Under the pieces are notes generated by a model that saw only the letters and a program-made list of their open reading frames with translations, was not told where the DNA came from and did not search any database. Both the position numbers and the translations under genes were made by a program. 64,000 nt of DNA from positions 62,001-126,000 of the forward strand of contig JAWPHD010000091.1 in the NCBI GenBank assembly GCA_037043455.1, read 5' to 3'. This stretch comes from Cyrtodaria siliqua. Taxonomy: Eukaryota > Mollusca > Bivalvia > Adapedonta > Hiatellidae. Of the stretch, positions 25,158 through 36,780 are shown in pieces (the stretch's first letter is position 1; the number at the start of each line of letters is the position of its first letter).

Positions 25158-25198
25158 GTACGTAAATATAATGCTCATATGACACCCATGCAGGTACG
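25158..25198 (+). repeat. Tandem copy of the exon 2 donor region
   Basis: The stretch around the donor (CATGACACCCATGCAGGTACG, split here: TGACACCCATGCAG then GTACG) is repeated about 37 bp later. Use of the second donor would bring an in-frame TAA just after the first, so only the first gives a full protein. Confidence 0.8.
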
Positions 25199-26073
25199 AA
25201 CATGTACATTATGTATAATATGTTTAATGTCGACGGGTATATTTCATATATACGTGCAACTGAGACATAGGCTAAGAGTTAACGGTTCTGTACACTCTCT
25301 GTCCTCAGCCGTCGACGACCATCGGCAAACGTTTGCTTAAACAACTTCGCCCGAGTCATTAACCGCTCAGTTATTTTTTACCAAATGTATCTGACTCCCT
25401 CACAACTCCCTCACGCCCTTTGTTCCTACGCCTATGATATCTATAGAAAACCCTTAAAACTTATAAAAGAAATAATTCCGAATATTTGCATACCACGAAG
25501 GCAAACGCCGGAGTACGCACATTTTAGACGGTGCATTATAGCTAGCTACACCTTATTTTTCGTGAATAAATAAAACAAATGATGTCGTAAGCGAAAACTA
25601 ATCTGACATCCGTGTTTGTTTTATATGAATTCTTAATATTTAAATTGTTTTATATTTGTTCGTAGTATCTATATCTTCTAAAATAGAGAGCATACCATGT
25701 ATATAGTCACTATCTTCTAAAATATAGTGCGAATGGACATATGTACATTCTCCTTATCGCTGATTTGCTTAACGATTTTACTTTCTTTTCTAAATATGGT
25801 ACAATTAGTCATACGCACATAAATCTAGGCAGATAAAGGAACTAAATTATATATCCTTGATATAAGTCAGAGGTACGCGGCAGAGAGTGAAAACTTCGGA
25901 CACATCAAAGACATTACATTGACACTAATAGCTCCCTTGCCTGCTTGACGTTCAGCATTTAATCGAGGGTATATTAGGACTAATCGACCTGGTGTGAGAA
26001 TATGATGTGACTGGGTGTGGTGTCATGTCATGATATTGCATTATGGCAGCACTATATAGTTGAGCATCACGCG

Positions 26074-26125
26074 CGCGCGCAAACACACACGCACGCACGC
26101 ACGAACACACACACGCACACACAAC
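26074..26125. repeat. GC/CA microsatellite
   Basis: Alternating purine-pyrimidine tract (CGCGCGCGC, then ACACACGCACGC units), a potential Z-DNA tract, in intron 2. Confidence 0.9.
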
Positions 26126-26447
26126 TATGACTTGGGACATTCGGAACTCTCAATAATAGGTGCTAATACTATTATTATGTGTTGATCTCGCGTAACGACG
26201 ATATTCTTATTGCAATTTGCATCTTTTCAAAGTTGTAATTTTTTTAAGAAATTGAAGATATAGTGTTTTATATGTTGTTAAATATAATCTGTATCATTCA
26301 AATAAAACAATTATTTCTTCTTATGACACCACAGATTGCGTAAAGCTACAGACGCTATACGTAAACTCATACTAGCTCATGAATATGAAGAGGTCACGTG
26401 TGAAGTAGATTCAATGCGACGAACGGGCAATAGTTGGCATCTAGTCC

Positions 26448-26634
26448 AACATCTTGAATTGAATTGAACTGAATTGGGTTTTAAGGCGCACCAACACATG
26501 AAAGGTTATTTGGCGCTTAACAGGCATGAACATGACAGACTCATCACCCATGTACATCGAGATAAAATATGGAAAATGGACCTAGAACCTTCTCACCCTG
26601 AACTGCAGAGTTGCTGCAAATTCTAACATCTTGA
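26448..26634 (-). mobile_element. SINE copy with 10-bp target duplication
   Basis: Flanked by AACATCTTGA at 26448-26457 and 26625-26634. The body (26458-26624) is the same family as the insertion in the provirus capsid gene (49910-50045); they share long identical blocks such as CATGTACATCGAGATAAAA and CCTAGAACCTTCTCACCC. On the minus strand it ends GGTGCGCCTTAAAACCC and AATTC repeats. Confidence 0.88.
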
Positions 26635-26650
26635 GGAATGTTCAAATGCG

Positions 26651-27172
26651 TTAACTTACAACTGGGTATATAGGATTTTGTTAAGTACTTCGAATTACTA
26701 GTAGTACAGCTTTCGATGTTCCTAATTCTGAAATATGCTAAAGTTTTTTTGACATTATGGTTTACTAGCATTACCACTACAAATGCCTTTGCAAATATTT
26801 TTTTTCAAATATAATAATGTACACGCTCAATTACAGTTACTTGAATTTCAAACGATATTCAAATAAAAAGGAGGTAATTGAGGAGTATCGTGTTTCGTTT
26901 TCTTATAGATGAAGAATCTGCAATAAATGGGTCAAACTTTTATGTTTTTTATATTATTTCATACCAGTATTAAGACGTTTATATCTTTAAGCGGACATCG
27001 ATTCATGGTATGTGTTTTATCAGCACATTACATGTTTTTATATAAATGGAGAGTAACTCCCAAAAGATGTAACAATTGAACAAACAGTAAATGATTTACA
27101 AACTATGGGTCAAAACAAAACACTTATGAAACAATTATTCTGAAATATATTGAAAATAAGAAAATTAGTCAT
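26651..27172 (+). repeat. Intron repeat D, copy 2
   Basis: Partner of 23539-24057, ending 71 bases before exon 3. Confidence 0.85.
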
Positions 27173-27243
27173 AAAAGAGATTAATTAGGACGTTTGTTCA
27201 GTATATACGTGTATAATAGTTAATGCTTCTTGCTTCATTTCAG

Positions 27244-27359
27244 GGAAACCTTGTCCTGATGGTCAAACAGCTACATGCCTAGCCGTACATGGTGATGGCT
27301 GTGCCAACCAGGGTCTTCAATGGCGATGCATTGATAACGTGTGTCAATGCTCCAAATAG
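27244..27359 (+). CDS. Cvsi-like protease inhibitor, exon 3 (second 6-cysteine unit)
   Basis: Acceptor CATTTCAG, phase 1, completing residues 56-93 and the TAG stop at 27357-27359. Six more cysteines end in CIDNVCQC, parallel to CISGLCVC of exon 2, so each exon encodes one repeat unit and the mature protein has twelve cysteines. The whole protein is 93 residues, the size expected for cvSI-type inhibitors with their signal peptide. Confidence 0.78.
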
Positions 27360-27488
27360 TAGATCGACCTGTCTACATATGAAATACTTTTTTTAAGTTT
27401 TACTGCATCACAGTAGTATGTATTATTTTCTAGACGAAAACTATTGTGTATATAGTATATGCAGGGTCCCAATAATCAGAGCATGAAA

Positions 27489-27494
27489 AATAAA
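27489..27494 (+). promoter_or_regulatory. Polyadenylation signal
   Basis: Canonical AATAAA 129 bases after the Cvsi-like stop codon. Confidence 0.6.
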
Positions 27495-28296
27495 ATGCTT
27501 ATTAATAAATGCAGATAATTCTCAAGTTTTTGCGTCCGTGTGATCAAGATCGATTCAGGACGTTTTGGCACCAAAACCATTTCGACACCTAGACGACTCG
27601 GCACCTAGACGTTTCGGCATCAAACCATTTCGGCATCTATTTTAGTTTTTACCCTAGACATTTCGGCCCCCATTTATATTTGAGTATTATAATGAAGTAA
27701 ATAAGTTAAGAAATTAAATATTTTCTACAAGATCACTTGTAATTCATCTAAAATGCAAAGTCGATTGCCTTAACGGCAACTCCGAAGCGGTTTTGAGCCT
27801 GAATACAACTAAAGCATGAACATAAATAGGGTCCATATGATAATCACTTGTAAAATTTAAGTAAATATGAATTTTATATTATATTGTAGCATGGTCACTG
27901 AAATTTCCTTTGTTATAGCTCAGGTGTAAATCGTTTAATAGAAAATTCTTGAATATGTTCCCTTTAACATGTATAATAATGTATACCTAAGACCAAATAA
28001 AAACTTATCTGTATTCACACAGTATCTTTTATCTTCACTTTACCTTCCTGTCATCTCCATATCGACGACTACAGGTATGTGACTTGAACAAAGCCTCCAC
28101 AAACTAACCCATTATTAAAAATCGTCTACATATAACGCATGCGTTATACTTTTCTTGTTTTAATAAATGTATGTGTTACACTGTTCTTCTTAGGACCCAT
28201 TGACTATCGTGGCGACACGTTGCATAAGGCTAGGGGAGGCTTTATAGAGACATTTCAGATAAACTGAGACATAGTGCTAAAGTCTCCGACTATAAA
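27495..28296. other. Unassigned intergenic DNA
   Basis: Contains a short patch of repeated TTTCGGCACC/TAGACGTTTCGGCA phrases near 27555-27670; otherwise nothing recognised. Confidence 0.5.
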
Positions 28297-28566
28297 TGAT
28301 TTGCCCCTCACCGCTGTAGTTTCTTGATTTGCCCCTCACCGCTGTAGTTTCGTGTTTTGCCTCTCACCGCTGTTGTTTCGTGATTTGCCCCTCACCGCCG
28401 TTGTTTCGATGCTCTATGTGAGGAAGCTATCCAGTTGTCTTGCGGAACGTCCGTGGTTCTACCCAGGTGCCCGCCCGTGCACGAAATTTACCCGGAGGGG
28501 CACTTGGTGTGAACAAGTCGCCATATAACTTTTGGTGCAATTATAAAACCCAATTCAATTCAATTC
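28297..28566 (+). mobile_element. Truncated SINE with four-fold repeated B-box segment
   Basis: Same family as 6298-6599 (shares GTGAGGAAGCTATCCAG, GGTTCTACCCAGGTGCCCG and the tail AACCCAATTCAATTCAATTC). The 5' part is replaced by four tandem 28-bp units (28297-28408) built on TTTGCCCCTCACCGCTGTAG, the B-box side of the head. Confidence 0.88.
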
Positions 28567-28614
28567 TGGGATATATTGTATTAATCCGCGGTTCTTTATC
28601 GCTGGTGCTCTCTA

Positions 28615-29214
28615 TTAAAGGGCTCCTGTTTTTGTTTTAATAAAAGACGGGATGCTTGCCGTACTAAAGGTTATAATGATCGTTGTTAAGTTTTGGTTTT
28701 GGTTTGATTGCCTATTAGACACATATGCGCTAATTATCTTGTTGTTTTTTACGTCCAGATATGCCTTTAGTCGTTCCTCCGTTATGTCTTTGGTTAAATT
28801 TGTATGGGCCACCCCCTTACTATATGCTGTATCCTGGTTTGTTTTACTATTGGATGTTCTAGGGGAGATTAACGGGACTAGTTTGTAGTCCATTTGACCA
28901 TATGTGAACTGCCTGGCTATATGTAACTTATTTCCTGCAATACAGAATTGTGGGTTTTGACCCTGACCCACAGGCCTTAGTGTGCAGAAGGCAGCACCTA
29001 CATGCTTAATAAAAGCCTCTACTACTTTCTCATAACATTTGGGTGGGAACTGCCCAGCTACTGTACATAGTGTCATCATGACCGTCACGAGCTTTGTAGC
29101 CGTGTACGGTGGAGAGCTTCTCTGGGGTTTGTCCTTAACTACCCATGGTTCGTTAGTTTCATTATGCTTATCTGATACTACTGGTACTACTGCTATTGGT
29201 ACTACTGGTACCAA
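28615..29214 (-). pseudogene. LINE ORF1-like fragment
   Basis: A 199-codon frame on the minus strand without an ATG at its beginning (the first codon listed is TTG after an upstream stop). The segment around RLKAYLDVKNNKIISAYVSN followed by TIIITF and SFIKTKTG resembles the nucleic-acid-binding ORF1 of I/Nimb-type LINEs, just before where zinc knuckles would begin; the frame stops there. The N-terminal part is a valine-proline run produced by a GGTACTACT repeat. I read it as a truncated retrotransposon fragment in the same orientation as the LINE remnant at 32559-34300. The family assignment is from memory of typical ORF1 proteins. Confidence 0.5.
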
Positions 29215-30268
29215 CGGTACTACTGGTACTGATGGTACTCATATGGAAGAATCTTCCTCAAATCGAAATCGATTAAAAAACCCAATAATTTCACGAAATG
29301 TAACTCTTGGTGATAGATTAGTACAGATTTACCTCCCGCAGATATCGATAAAGCCGCCTCGGGCGTTATGTAATTGAGCGTGTCGGCAGTCACACTTGCA
29401 CATTTTATGGGGGCCATAAAACATTGAGAATAATTATGTATCTACAGTGACCATATGGAATGAAACTATAAATGCACTTCAGTAGATTTAAGCAAAACAC
29501 ATTTCTAAAAAATCGGTTTAATATTTACATGAAATACTTTATTATAAACAAGCTTTTAATAAGCTATAACTGAGAATAGTTTTGTTTAAGTGTATTTTTA
29601 TGGAAATGGCATTATAATAGTGAGAACTTCTATAAAAAGCTGTTTAAAAGTTAAAAATACCATCAATCTTGATATAGCAAAAGTTTCGTTCTGACTCCTG
29701 TTTTGCCTTAAATGGAAATACCATCATTGGACAGAGAAATACATGTGTAATGGGTTTTTGCATGAATTAAACATTTATGCATACAACTCTTCATGTTATA
29801 TATTTCTCCGCGTCATCTGCTTAATGTGATTATCGCAAACAACAACAACAACAACAATTAATAATTTAAAAAAAATTGCTTTCTTTGCTTGTAAAACAGA
29901 CCATCTATAACTAGTGTCATTAACAATAAAACTATATCAAAATAAAGGTAAGTGTTTCACCTATTTAGAACCGTTTGCACCTAAGGCTTCAGTTTCGTCA
30001 TTATGCGATATATTTACAATTAAAAAACACATGTTCGACATATTTTAAGAATTTTATATAGAACATATAAGGACACTAGATGGTGTATTTAAACTCGAAA
30101 ACAGACCAAGATCCTTTTAACATAAAAATATGAAACTTATATCAAAATAAAGATAATAAATTGTATTTTAAGAAACCGTTTGCACCTAAGCGATCATATT
30201 TATAGAATTTCTAATATTAAACAATAATGAAATTTCCCCCTATACGCTCCATGTAAAAATCTGGCGAC
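29215..30268. other. AT-rich interval between inverted GGAAGAATCTTCC blocks
   Basis: A 22-bp sequence built on ATATGGAAGAATCTTCC occurs at 29240-29261 and inverted at 30283-30303. Between them two segments sharing TATATCAAAATAAAG and CCGTTTGCACCTAAG lie at about 29935 and 30140. No gene is recognised. Confidence 0.5.
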
Positions 30269-30571
30269 TCATCGATAACCCGTTTGAGGAAGATTCTTCC
30301 ATATCATTATCGGTACTGGTACCGCCGTCTCCGCATGCGGCACTGGTGTGATGCCCACCAGGCTATCTCTATAGGTCCTAACCACCATGCTGGTACGTTG
30401 CGTGGTGGGGGAACACGTTGAACAGCTCGCTATGGAGTTGTCCCCGTCGGTGTGGCCACTACATTTGCTTCCTCTGCTACACTCGCTCTCACTACTACTT
30501 TCACTTCCACTCTCACTACTACCACTGCTACTACCACTACTGCTAAACAGATCCACACAGCTTATATTCAT
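30269..30571 (-). pseudogene. Serine-rich open frame, possibly N-terminal part of a LINE ORF1
   Basis: 100 codons starting with a real ATG, rich in serine (CTACTACC-type repeats on the plus strand), in the same orientation as the ORF1-like fragment downstream. It may be the N-terminus of that retrotransposon protein or just a low-complexity frame; no domain is seen. Confidence 0.3.
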
Positions 30572-30675
30572 GATTATATACTATATAGGAAATAACGTAA
30601 GGAAAGAGATACAAAAAGAACAGGTCTGTTGTCAATGATAATGTAGATTTGTTGTAGTTTACTTTGGATTTTGTT

Positions 30676-30965
30676 TAATAAACCGGATTGAAAATGGACC
30701 AATCAGAATCAAGGGGAAAATTTTCTATCAAATCAAGTTAGATTCTTAATTTTTGGATTTTTATTTCACATAACTGTTTGATAACGGGCCAAAATGTAGA
30801 TACTAAATTCTGTTACTATAGCCTTAATAAGATTTTAATAAGCCCTACTTAAGAAATATTAGGAGATTTGAGATATTGGCAAAGTTTAATTTTGTTTCAC
30901 AAACCGGATTGAAAATGAACCAATCAGAATCTAGCAGAATTAATCTTATTTCCGGTTTGTGCAAA
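30676..30965. repeat. CCAAT-containing repeat E, two short copies
   Basis: 30676-30760 and 30894-30965 share CCGGATTGAAAATGGACCAATCAGAATC (given here in parts: CCGGATTGAAAATG and ACCAATCAGAATC) with copies at 34305-34400, 35698-36237 and 36238-36780. Confidence 0.75.
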
Positions 30966-31099
30966 GATTTAATTGTCTGTGTTAAATACTAAAATTATGT
31001 CTAAGGGCTAGGAAATGGTTATTAAATGTGTTTTAAAGGTGGTTTATCGTCAGCAGTTTGAATACTAGACCATTTGGAATTGTTTATTGAAGATTGGCT

Positions 31100-31165
31100 T
31101 GAGTGAGTGAGTGATAGTTTTTATTTTTGCTCGCCCTATGGCACTAGGTCTTTTGGCGAGCTGTT
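31100..31165 (-). mobile_element. Candidate LINE 3' terminus: hairpin plus simple tail
   Basis: On the minus strand GCTCGCC ... GGCGAGC can form a 7-bp stem, followed by an A-rich stretch and TCAC repeats. A stem-loop next to a short tandem tail is the usual 3' end of several LINE groups. It could belong to the minus-strand LINE remnant upstream (32559-34300), with unassigned DNA 31166-32558 between. Confidence 0.5.
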
Positions 31166-32558
31166 CGGTAGGTGGTTAATAGATTTCGGAAGGGGAAATT
31201 ATGGAGGAGTAATTGTTTCAACAATGGCAAGAACCAGGTAGACAACTGTGTCAGTTGGGTAGGGTTGGCCGTGAATTCAGAAGGCGATTAGATAAAAGAT
31301 AAAATAGTATATTAACTGCCCTTAGATGTTTATATTAAGCTCTGGTTGGTCTATTTATTATTTTAAATTTATATTGAGGATACAATATATTCCAACGCCA
31401 GCGCGTCACCATTTCTTTTATTAAAAATTATTCTATCTTAATATTTACATATATACATACTCCATGTTTTATCTGCCTCGTGCTCCCTTCCAGAAGGAAT
31501 GGACATCATTAGATGTAGTCATATATTTTTAAAACATGATAAAACATGATAAAATAACCCAGTGTTGTTTGTAGGACATCACTCAGATCTCTCAATATAT
31601 AACTGGGCCAAAAGCGGCGTGCGCTATGAGAGTAAGCACGTCAAATGGAGTGTGTCCCTCCACCAAAGCCACGTGGAGGCCACACTGGGGAAGGAACGAG
31701 GTAGAAGTATACATAGGATTAACATGTTAATATTATTTCCCCCCCTATCCCGATGTGTGCGTCAGACAAGACTAAAAAATAGCTTCTTCCCAGCTGTCGA
31801 CGTTAAACCAATCATTTAAGCATATAAACAAATAAATCGGACAGCCAGGAATTTCTATTGTCTTATCATAAAAAACAGATACTTATTAAAATCACACAGC
31901 GGGACCGGTGGGGACATACAATATATTGTTACTATATAGACAGGAAAGTCGAGCAGCTGTCGTTAATCAAGCATGGGTTCGTAGGAAACGATTTACCATA
32001 CTAAAATCCAACATAACATAATATGATTAAAACCTGTTACATTGTAAATAGGGCAGGACAGACGTTAGTCCATTACAAAATGCCGATGTTTAAAGTTATT
32101 TAAAAGATATAGTATCCCGTGGATCCAATTGGACTGATTAGTCTCAAGTATCCATTAGGAACAGATTAACGGCCGATGCTCGTCTTCACAGAAGAAAAAA
32201 AATACGTTAAAAATGAGGTCTATTCCAATTGGAGGTAGTAAACTGTCTGTATTTTCAATACAGAGTTTATACCCACTGATGAGTCTAAGTTGGTCCCCAT
32301 CAGTGATAGATTATGAATTAAATATGGACAGAATATATATCAGTCCAAATTCTAAAACATATAATAGTGGGAAGGATAAAGAGAAAAGTAAGTTAAATTT
32401 AATTGATGATTATTGTTCTGATGATGATTATACTGTATAATACTAACAGGTTGGGGCTAACAGGAATATATAGATAAAGGATCATATGACTCATGAATAG
32501 GTATTGCTGTTATACACATAATCTATATATATTGTATATCCAGCTAAGATACAAAAAG
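31166..32558. other. Unassigned, perhaps LINE 3' region
   Basis: No motif-bearing open frame. It lies between the LINE ORF2 remnant and the candidate 3' hairpin and could be the 3' untranslated part plus later insertions. Confidence 0.35.
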
Positions 32559-34300
32559 TTATATCTTCTTTTGGAAGTGTGAATCCTTAATGAAGTCACT
32601 AAGCACACTAAAGACTGGTAGTCTATTCCGTTTTTCAGGGTCAAGAATATTTGGAAGGTTAAACGGAATAGATAGTTGTTGAAGTTTAAATTTCAAGTTA
32701 TTTCGCGTTACATCTAGCTGATCACAATCAAGGAGGAAGTGTTCAGTGGTGAATGGGACAGAGCAAGAGGGGCAATCTTTATCATGTTTATGTAGATCTT
32801 TTATTATATGGCTTCCCATGCTTGCTGGTAGTAGATTGTATCCCATTCTCAATCTAGTGATATCTTTATTTATTAATTTATTGGTTGAAAAAAGATCATG
32901 ATTTCTAAAATTATTGCTGAGCCTTGTAATAGTATTATATTTATTTGTTTGCTCTATTAAATAATGATTTAATTTCATGTTAATTGTTTTATGAATGATG
33001 GAGTATATTTCTGAAGGGGCTAATGGGACAGGTTGATTAATTAATATATTATTTAAGCCTGCCTTACAAGCAAGATCTGCTTTTTAATTTCCAGGTATTT
33101 GGACATGGGCCGGACACCACTCGAATGTAACTGAGAGGTTCGAGAGGTAGCAATCATTAATCTGAATTAAAATATCTGAAATTAGGTCCGGCCTTGATTT
33201 GCTTGTTCTATCCTTTATTGCTGTTAAACTAGATAGGGAGTCCGAAAATATAACTGAGTATGGAGGTTTGTTTTTGTTGATCCATTTGAGAGAATTTTTT
33301 ATCGCGATCAGCTCAGCAGTAAATATTGATAAGCTATCGGTAATTCTTTTTATTTTTGTGATATTTAAAGTTGGAATGACAAAAGCAGATGCTACTCTAC
33401 CGGTATTTGGGTCTTTTGATCCATCTGTATAAATGTTAATATGAGAGATATATTTATTATCTATATGTTCGTTGAAGGCCAACTTAATATCTTGTTGGTT
33501 GTCTTGTTTACTAATCATTTTTGAAAGGTGTATGTCCACTATTGGAGTAAGTAAAGTCCATGGGGGGATATCTTTTTTACTAGAGTCTAGAATGTTTATA
33601 TCATTTAATTTGTATTCTTCAAGAAGATTAAATGTGACTGAGCCAAAGGGTTTGGGCCTATCTTTAAATTTATTTTTACAATAAGTAGATTTTATAATGT
33701 CATTGACAGGATTGGTTAGTTTATTAGTCTGGGATCTAGACCAGTATCTCAGCATCTGTTCTTCTCTATGTAAATGGAGGGGGAGAACTCCCGCCTCGTG
33801 TTCTAAAATATGTTTTGGGGTAGATTTAAGTGCGCCTAGTGCTATCCTTAAAGCTTTGTTTTGAATTATATCAAGTTGCTGTAATAACGAGGAAGAAGCA
33901 CATGAATAAACATGAGAACCATAATCTATTTTTGGTCTAATAAGGGTTTTATATAATATAATTAGAGATTTTCTATCTGATCCAAAATCCGTTCCTTTTA
34001 CCATTCTTAATAAATTTAAATCTTTCTCACATTTAGCTATTAAATTGTGTATATGTGTTGTAAAGTTTAGTCTTCTATCAAAAATAATGCCTAGAAATGT
34101 GGCTGTTTTACTAAATATAATTTTAGTGTCACCTAAAAAAAGGTCGACAGATTCACGGGTGGTATTGCCAAAAATAATTCCCACTGTCTTATTAGGTGAT
34201 AATTTAAAGCCCCATTTGTTTGCCCATTCCCATATTAAATTTAGGCCCTTTTGAGCTTTAGTTTGTAGTTTTTTTAAATTTTGGCTTGATGTTTTAATGT
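32559..34300 (-). pseudogene. 5'-truncated LINE ORF2: RT thumb, RNase H, CCHC-like end
   Basis: The minus-strand frame is open from about 34300 to an in-frame TAA near 33085, then continues in the same frame to 32559. The first part matches the region after the RT catalytic core (TFLGIIFDRRLNF, ALRIALGALKSTP). RNase H follows with its acidic residues in YTDGSKD, the E of FTAELIAIKNS, the D of IFSDSLSS and the motif CPAHVQIPGN, directly before the stop. The terminal part has CPSC ... TEHFLLDC, the usual zinc-binding end of Jockey/I-superfamily LINEs. The RT catalytic core, endonuclease and ORF1 are missing. The element ends at 34300 against a CCAAT repeat. It is a dead copy. Confidence 0.88.
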
Positions 34301-34304
34301 TCAG

Positions 34305-34400
34305 TTTTATTTCACAAAGTGGATTGAAAATGGACCAATCAGAATCAAGGAGAAAATTTTCTATAGAATTGAGTTAGATTCTTTTTGGATTTTTATTACA
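34305..34400. repeat. CCAAT-containing repeat E copy
   Basis: Shares GGATTGAAAATGGACC and AATCAGAATCAAGG with the other E copies; abuts the 5' end of the LINE remnant. Confidence 0.75.
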
Positions 34401-34805
34401 CAAAACTGTTTGACAAAGGGCCCGTCAGAGTAAAAATGTAAATGTAGATATTAAATTTGTTACTATGACCCTAATAAGACTACAAGGAAACTAAGTGTGT
34501 GTGTGTGTGTAATTCTAAGGATTATAGTCCCTCCGCCTATATGGACACCAGAGAATCCCGGTACGCCCAGGCATAATGTGTGGACTGTAAAAGGGTATAC
34601 TTTTGAATTTTTGTTTAATTTTTGTTGACTCCGCCACAGAGTCCTCCAAAGTTTCTGAATATATCATCAAAGAAGAAAACCAGCACTGTCGGTTAATTCA
34701 ACCTAATTTCTTGTTACTGGCTTTTTATAGCTGGCTGTGAAGGTGTTGTTAACGGACTGGTATTACTTGCACATAATAATATTAGAAGGAGATGCGGGAT
34801 ACCGT

Positions 34806-35269
34806 GCGACCTTTTGTTAGGTCGCTAGTATTTATAATTATGGGCACCTATTACAGGGCGATGCAGGGGTATGATGCGACCTTTTGACCTGGGTCGCCCA
34901 TACTTATATTTAATGGGCCAGGTAATTTCTTGGACTGTGATAGAAGGAGATGAGGGATACCATGCGACCTTTTGTTAGGTCGCTAGTATTTATAATTATG
35001 GGCACCTATTTCAGGGCGTTGCGGGGTATGATGCGACCTTTTGACATGGGTCGCCCATACTTATATTTTAATGGTTCGGGTATTTTTGTAGGTGGGATAC
35101 GTCACGACCGTTTTTACAGGTCGCGCGTATTTATACTTAGTGGGCTTGTTTGTCTGGGGTAGTGTGGGATATGCAGCGACCGTTTTTACAGGTCGCGCGT
35201 ATTTTATACTTAGTGGGCTTGTTTGTTTAGGGTAGTGTGGGATACGCAGCGACCGTTTCTACAGGTCGC
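34806..35269. repeat. Array of seven GCGACC/GGTCGC hairpins at ~70-bp spacing
   Basis: Stems GCGACC ... GGTCGC start at 34806, 34876, 34964, 35033, 35104 (one base changed), 35176 and 35249, with loops of 8-10 bases. Each is preceded by GGGATAC- or GGTATGAT-like sequence and followed by TATTTATA-like sequence. The first four units alternate in two types (an A-B-A-B pattern of ~158 bp); the last three form a third type. No coding function is apparent. Confidence 0.85.
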
Positions 35270-35697
35270 CCGTTTTCTAGTATTGGGTTTATTTATTACT
35301 TTGGTTGCTTTGCAAGTAGGATCGAAGACGACTTCCCGTTCCACCGACAAGTAGTATTGGAGTAGTGTGAAGAGGCCCTGTCCCCCATCCCCATCAGGTG
35401 TGTCTGGCTGGCTGCATCGTCGTATGGTTGAGTTGTTGTATGCGTTGCTGGTTGAATCTTGAAGATGCCCAGACGCACTTGTGCATTACATTTGAGATGT
35501 TATACAACTAGTGCCCCTGGGCGGTCGTTGGTTCTCGATGTTTGGTTGGTCTTCGCGCCCTGGCTGATGGTCTTCTATCTTGTAGACAGTCTGCCTCTAG
35601 CTGTTAGGACCTCCCTCTTCAAGACAACATGGTGCATTGTACTGTTTTTGTTAGTTAAAGGAAACTAATAGAAGAAAATTTGGTTATGAGAGCTAAG
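35270..35697. other. Unassigned DNA
   Basis: Open frames exist on both strands but have no recognisable domain. Confidence 0.4.
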
Positions 35698-36780
35698 TGA
35701 ATTTCCCAAATTGGATTGAAAAAGGAGCCAATCAGAGCCAGGGAGACAATTTGCTATTTCAATTTGCTATTTGCTCTTAGCCAATCAGAATCGAGCTTAT
35801 TTCCGGTTTATTCAAAGATTTCACTGCTTTTCGCTAAATATTAGAAATATGATACTGGATTAAGAAAAAGTTATTAAGATTATCCTGGTGTTAGTTTAGC
35901 CTCTAAACTGACTTGTCTTCTGTCTTTATTATTGTTCTTCCCTTTCTTACACAGCACACCACAGATCAGCACAATATATCACAGAACAGCACAGAACAGC
36001 ACAATACAGTACAATATATTAATATATCACAATTCAACACAAAGAACAAAGAACACAGTGAAGCACGCGAATTGCTCGACATGTTAGATAATAAAGAATT
36101 GCGATTAGAACAGTTAGATAAAAACTAGAAGTGGTTATACAAGTTGGTTTGATGTATGAGCTAAACTTTACTTGTAGTATAACTAAAAAGGACCCTAGGG
36201 AGTTTGTCAGATTGAAATGGTTTATGGATACTAACTTAATTTCACAAAACGGCTTGAAATTTGGACCAATCAGATCCAAGAAGTCACTTTGCTATTTATA
36301 ATTTGCTATTTGCTATTTGCTATTAGCCAAACAGAATTGGGCTTATTTCTGGTTTATTCAAAGATTTCAGTGCTTTCCGCTAAATATTAGAAATATGATA
36401 CTGGATTAGGAAAAGGTTATGAAGATTATTCTAATGTTAATTTATCCTCTAAACTTACTTGTTTCCTGTTTTTCTTATCTTTCTTTTCTTTCTGGCACAG
36501 CACAACACAGAACAATACAATACAGCACAATATATCAATACTTAACACAAAAACACAGTGGTACACGCGGTTTACGCGATTTACATGATATAACACGCGA
36601 TGTGTTACGTTATAACTCTTACACCCTAAATGCGTTCGCGTTCGCGATATTTGTTTATTTTACTCAAAGATCCTTTGCTTAATACCTGCGATAGGTTTAA
36701 ATATATTCTTTATCCTGTTTTACAAGACGTTAAGAACGTTACTTAAAATCCCTATGTTTAAATACTAACCGTGGTTTTTC
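35698..36780. repeat. Tandem ~540-bp units with CCAAT repeat E
   Basis: Two consecutive units (35698-36237 and 36238-36780) share the opening GGATTGAAA ... CCAATCAGA, a middle GCTTATTTC(C/T)GGTTTATTC, then CTCTAAACT and a CACAGCACA-rich stretch. The units have diverged strongly. They could be promoter monomers of a LINE, but no intact element is attached. Confidence 0.65.

Noticed and set aside
33199..34254. Plus-strand open frames at 33199, 33472 and 34045
   Set aside because: They are antisense to the LINE RNase H/RT remnant and have no domains.
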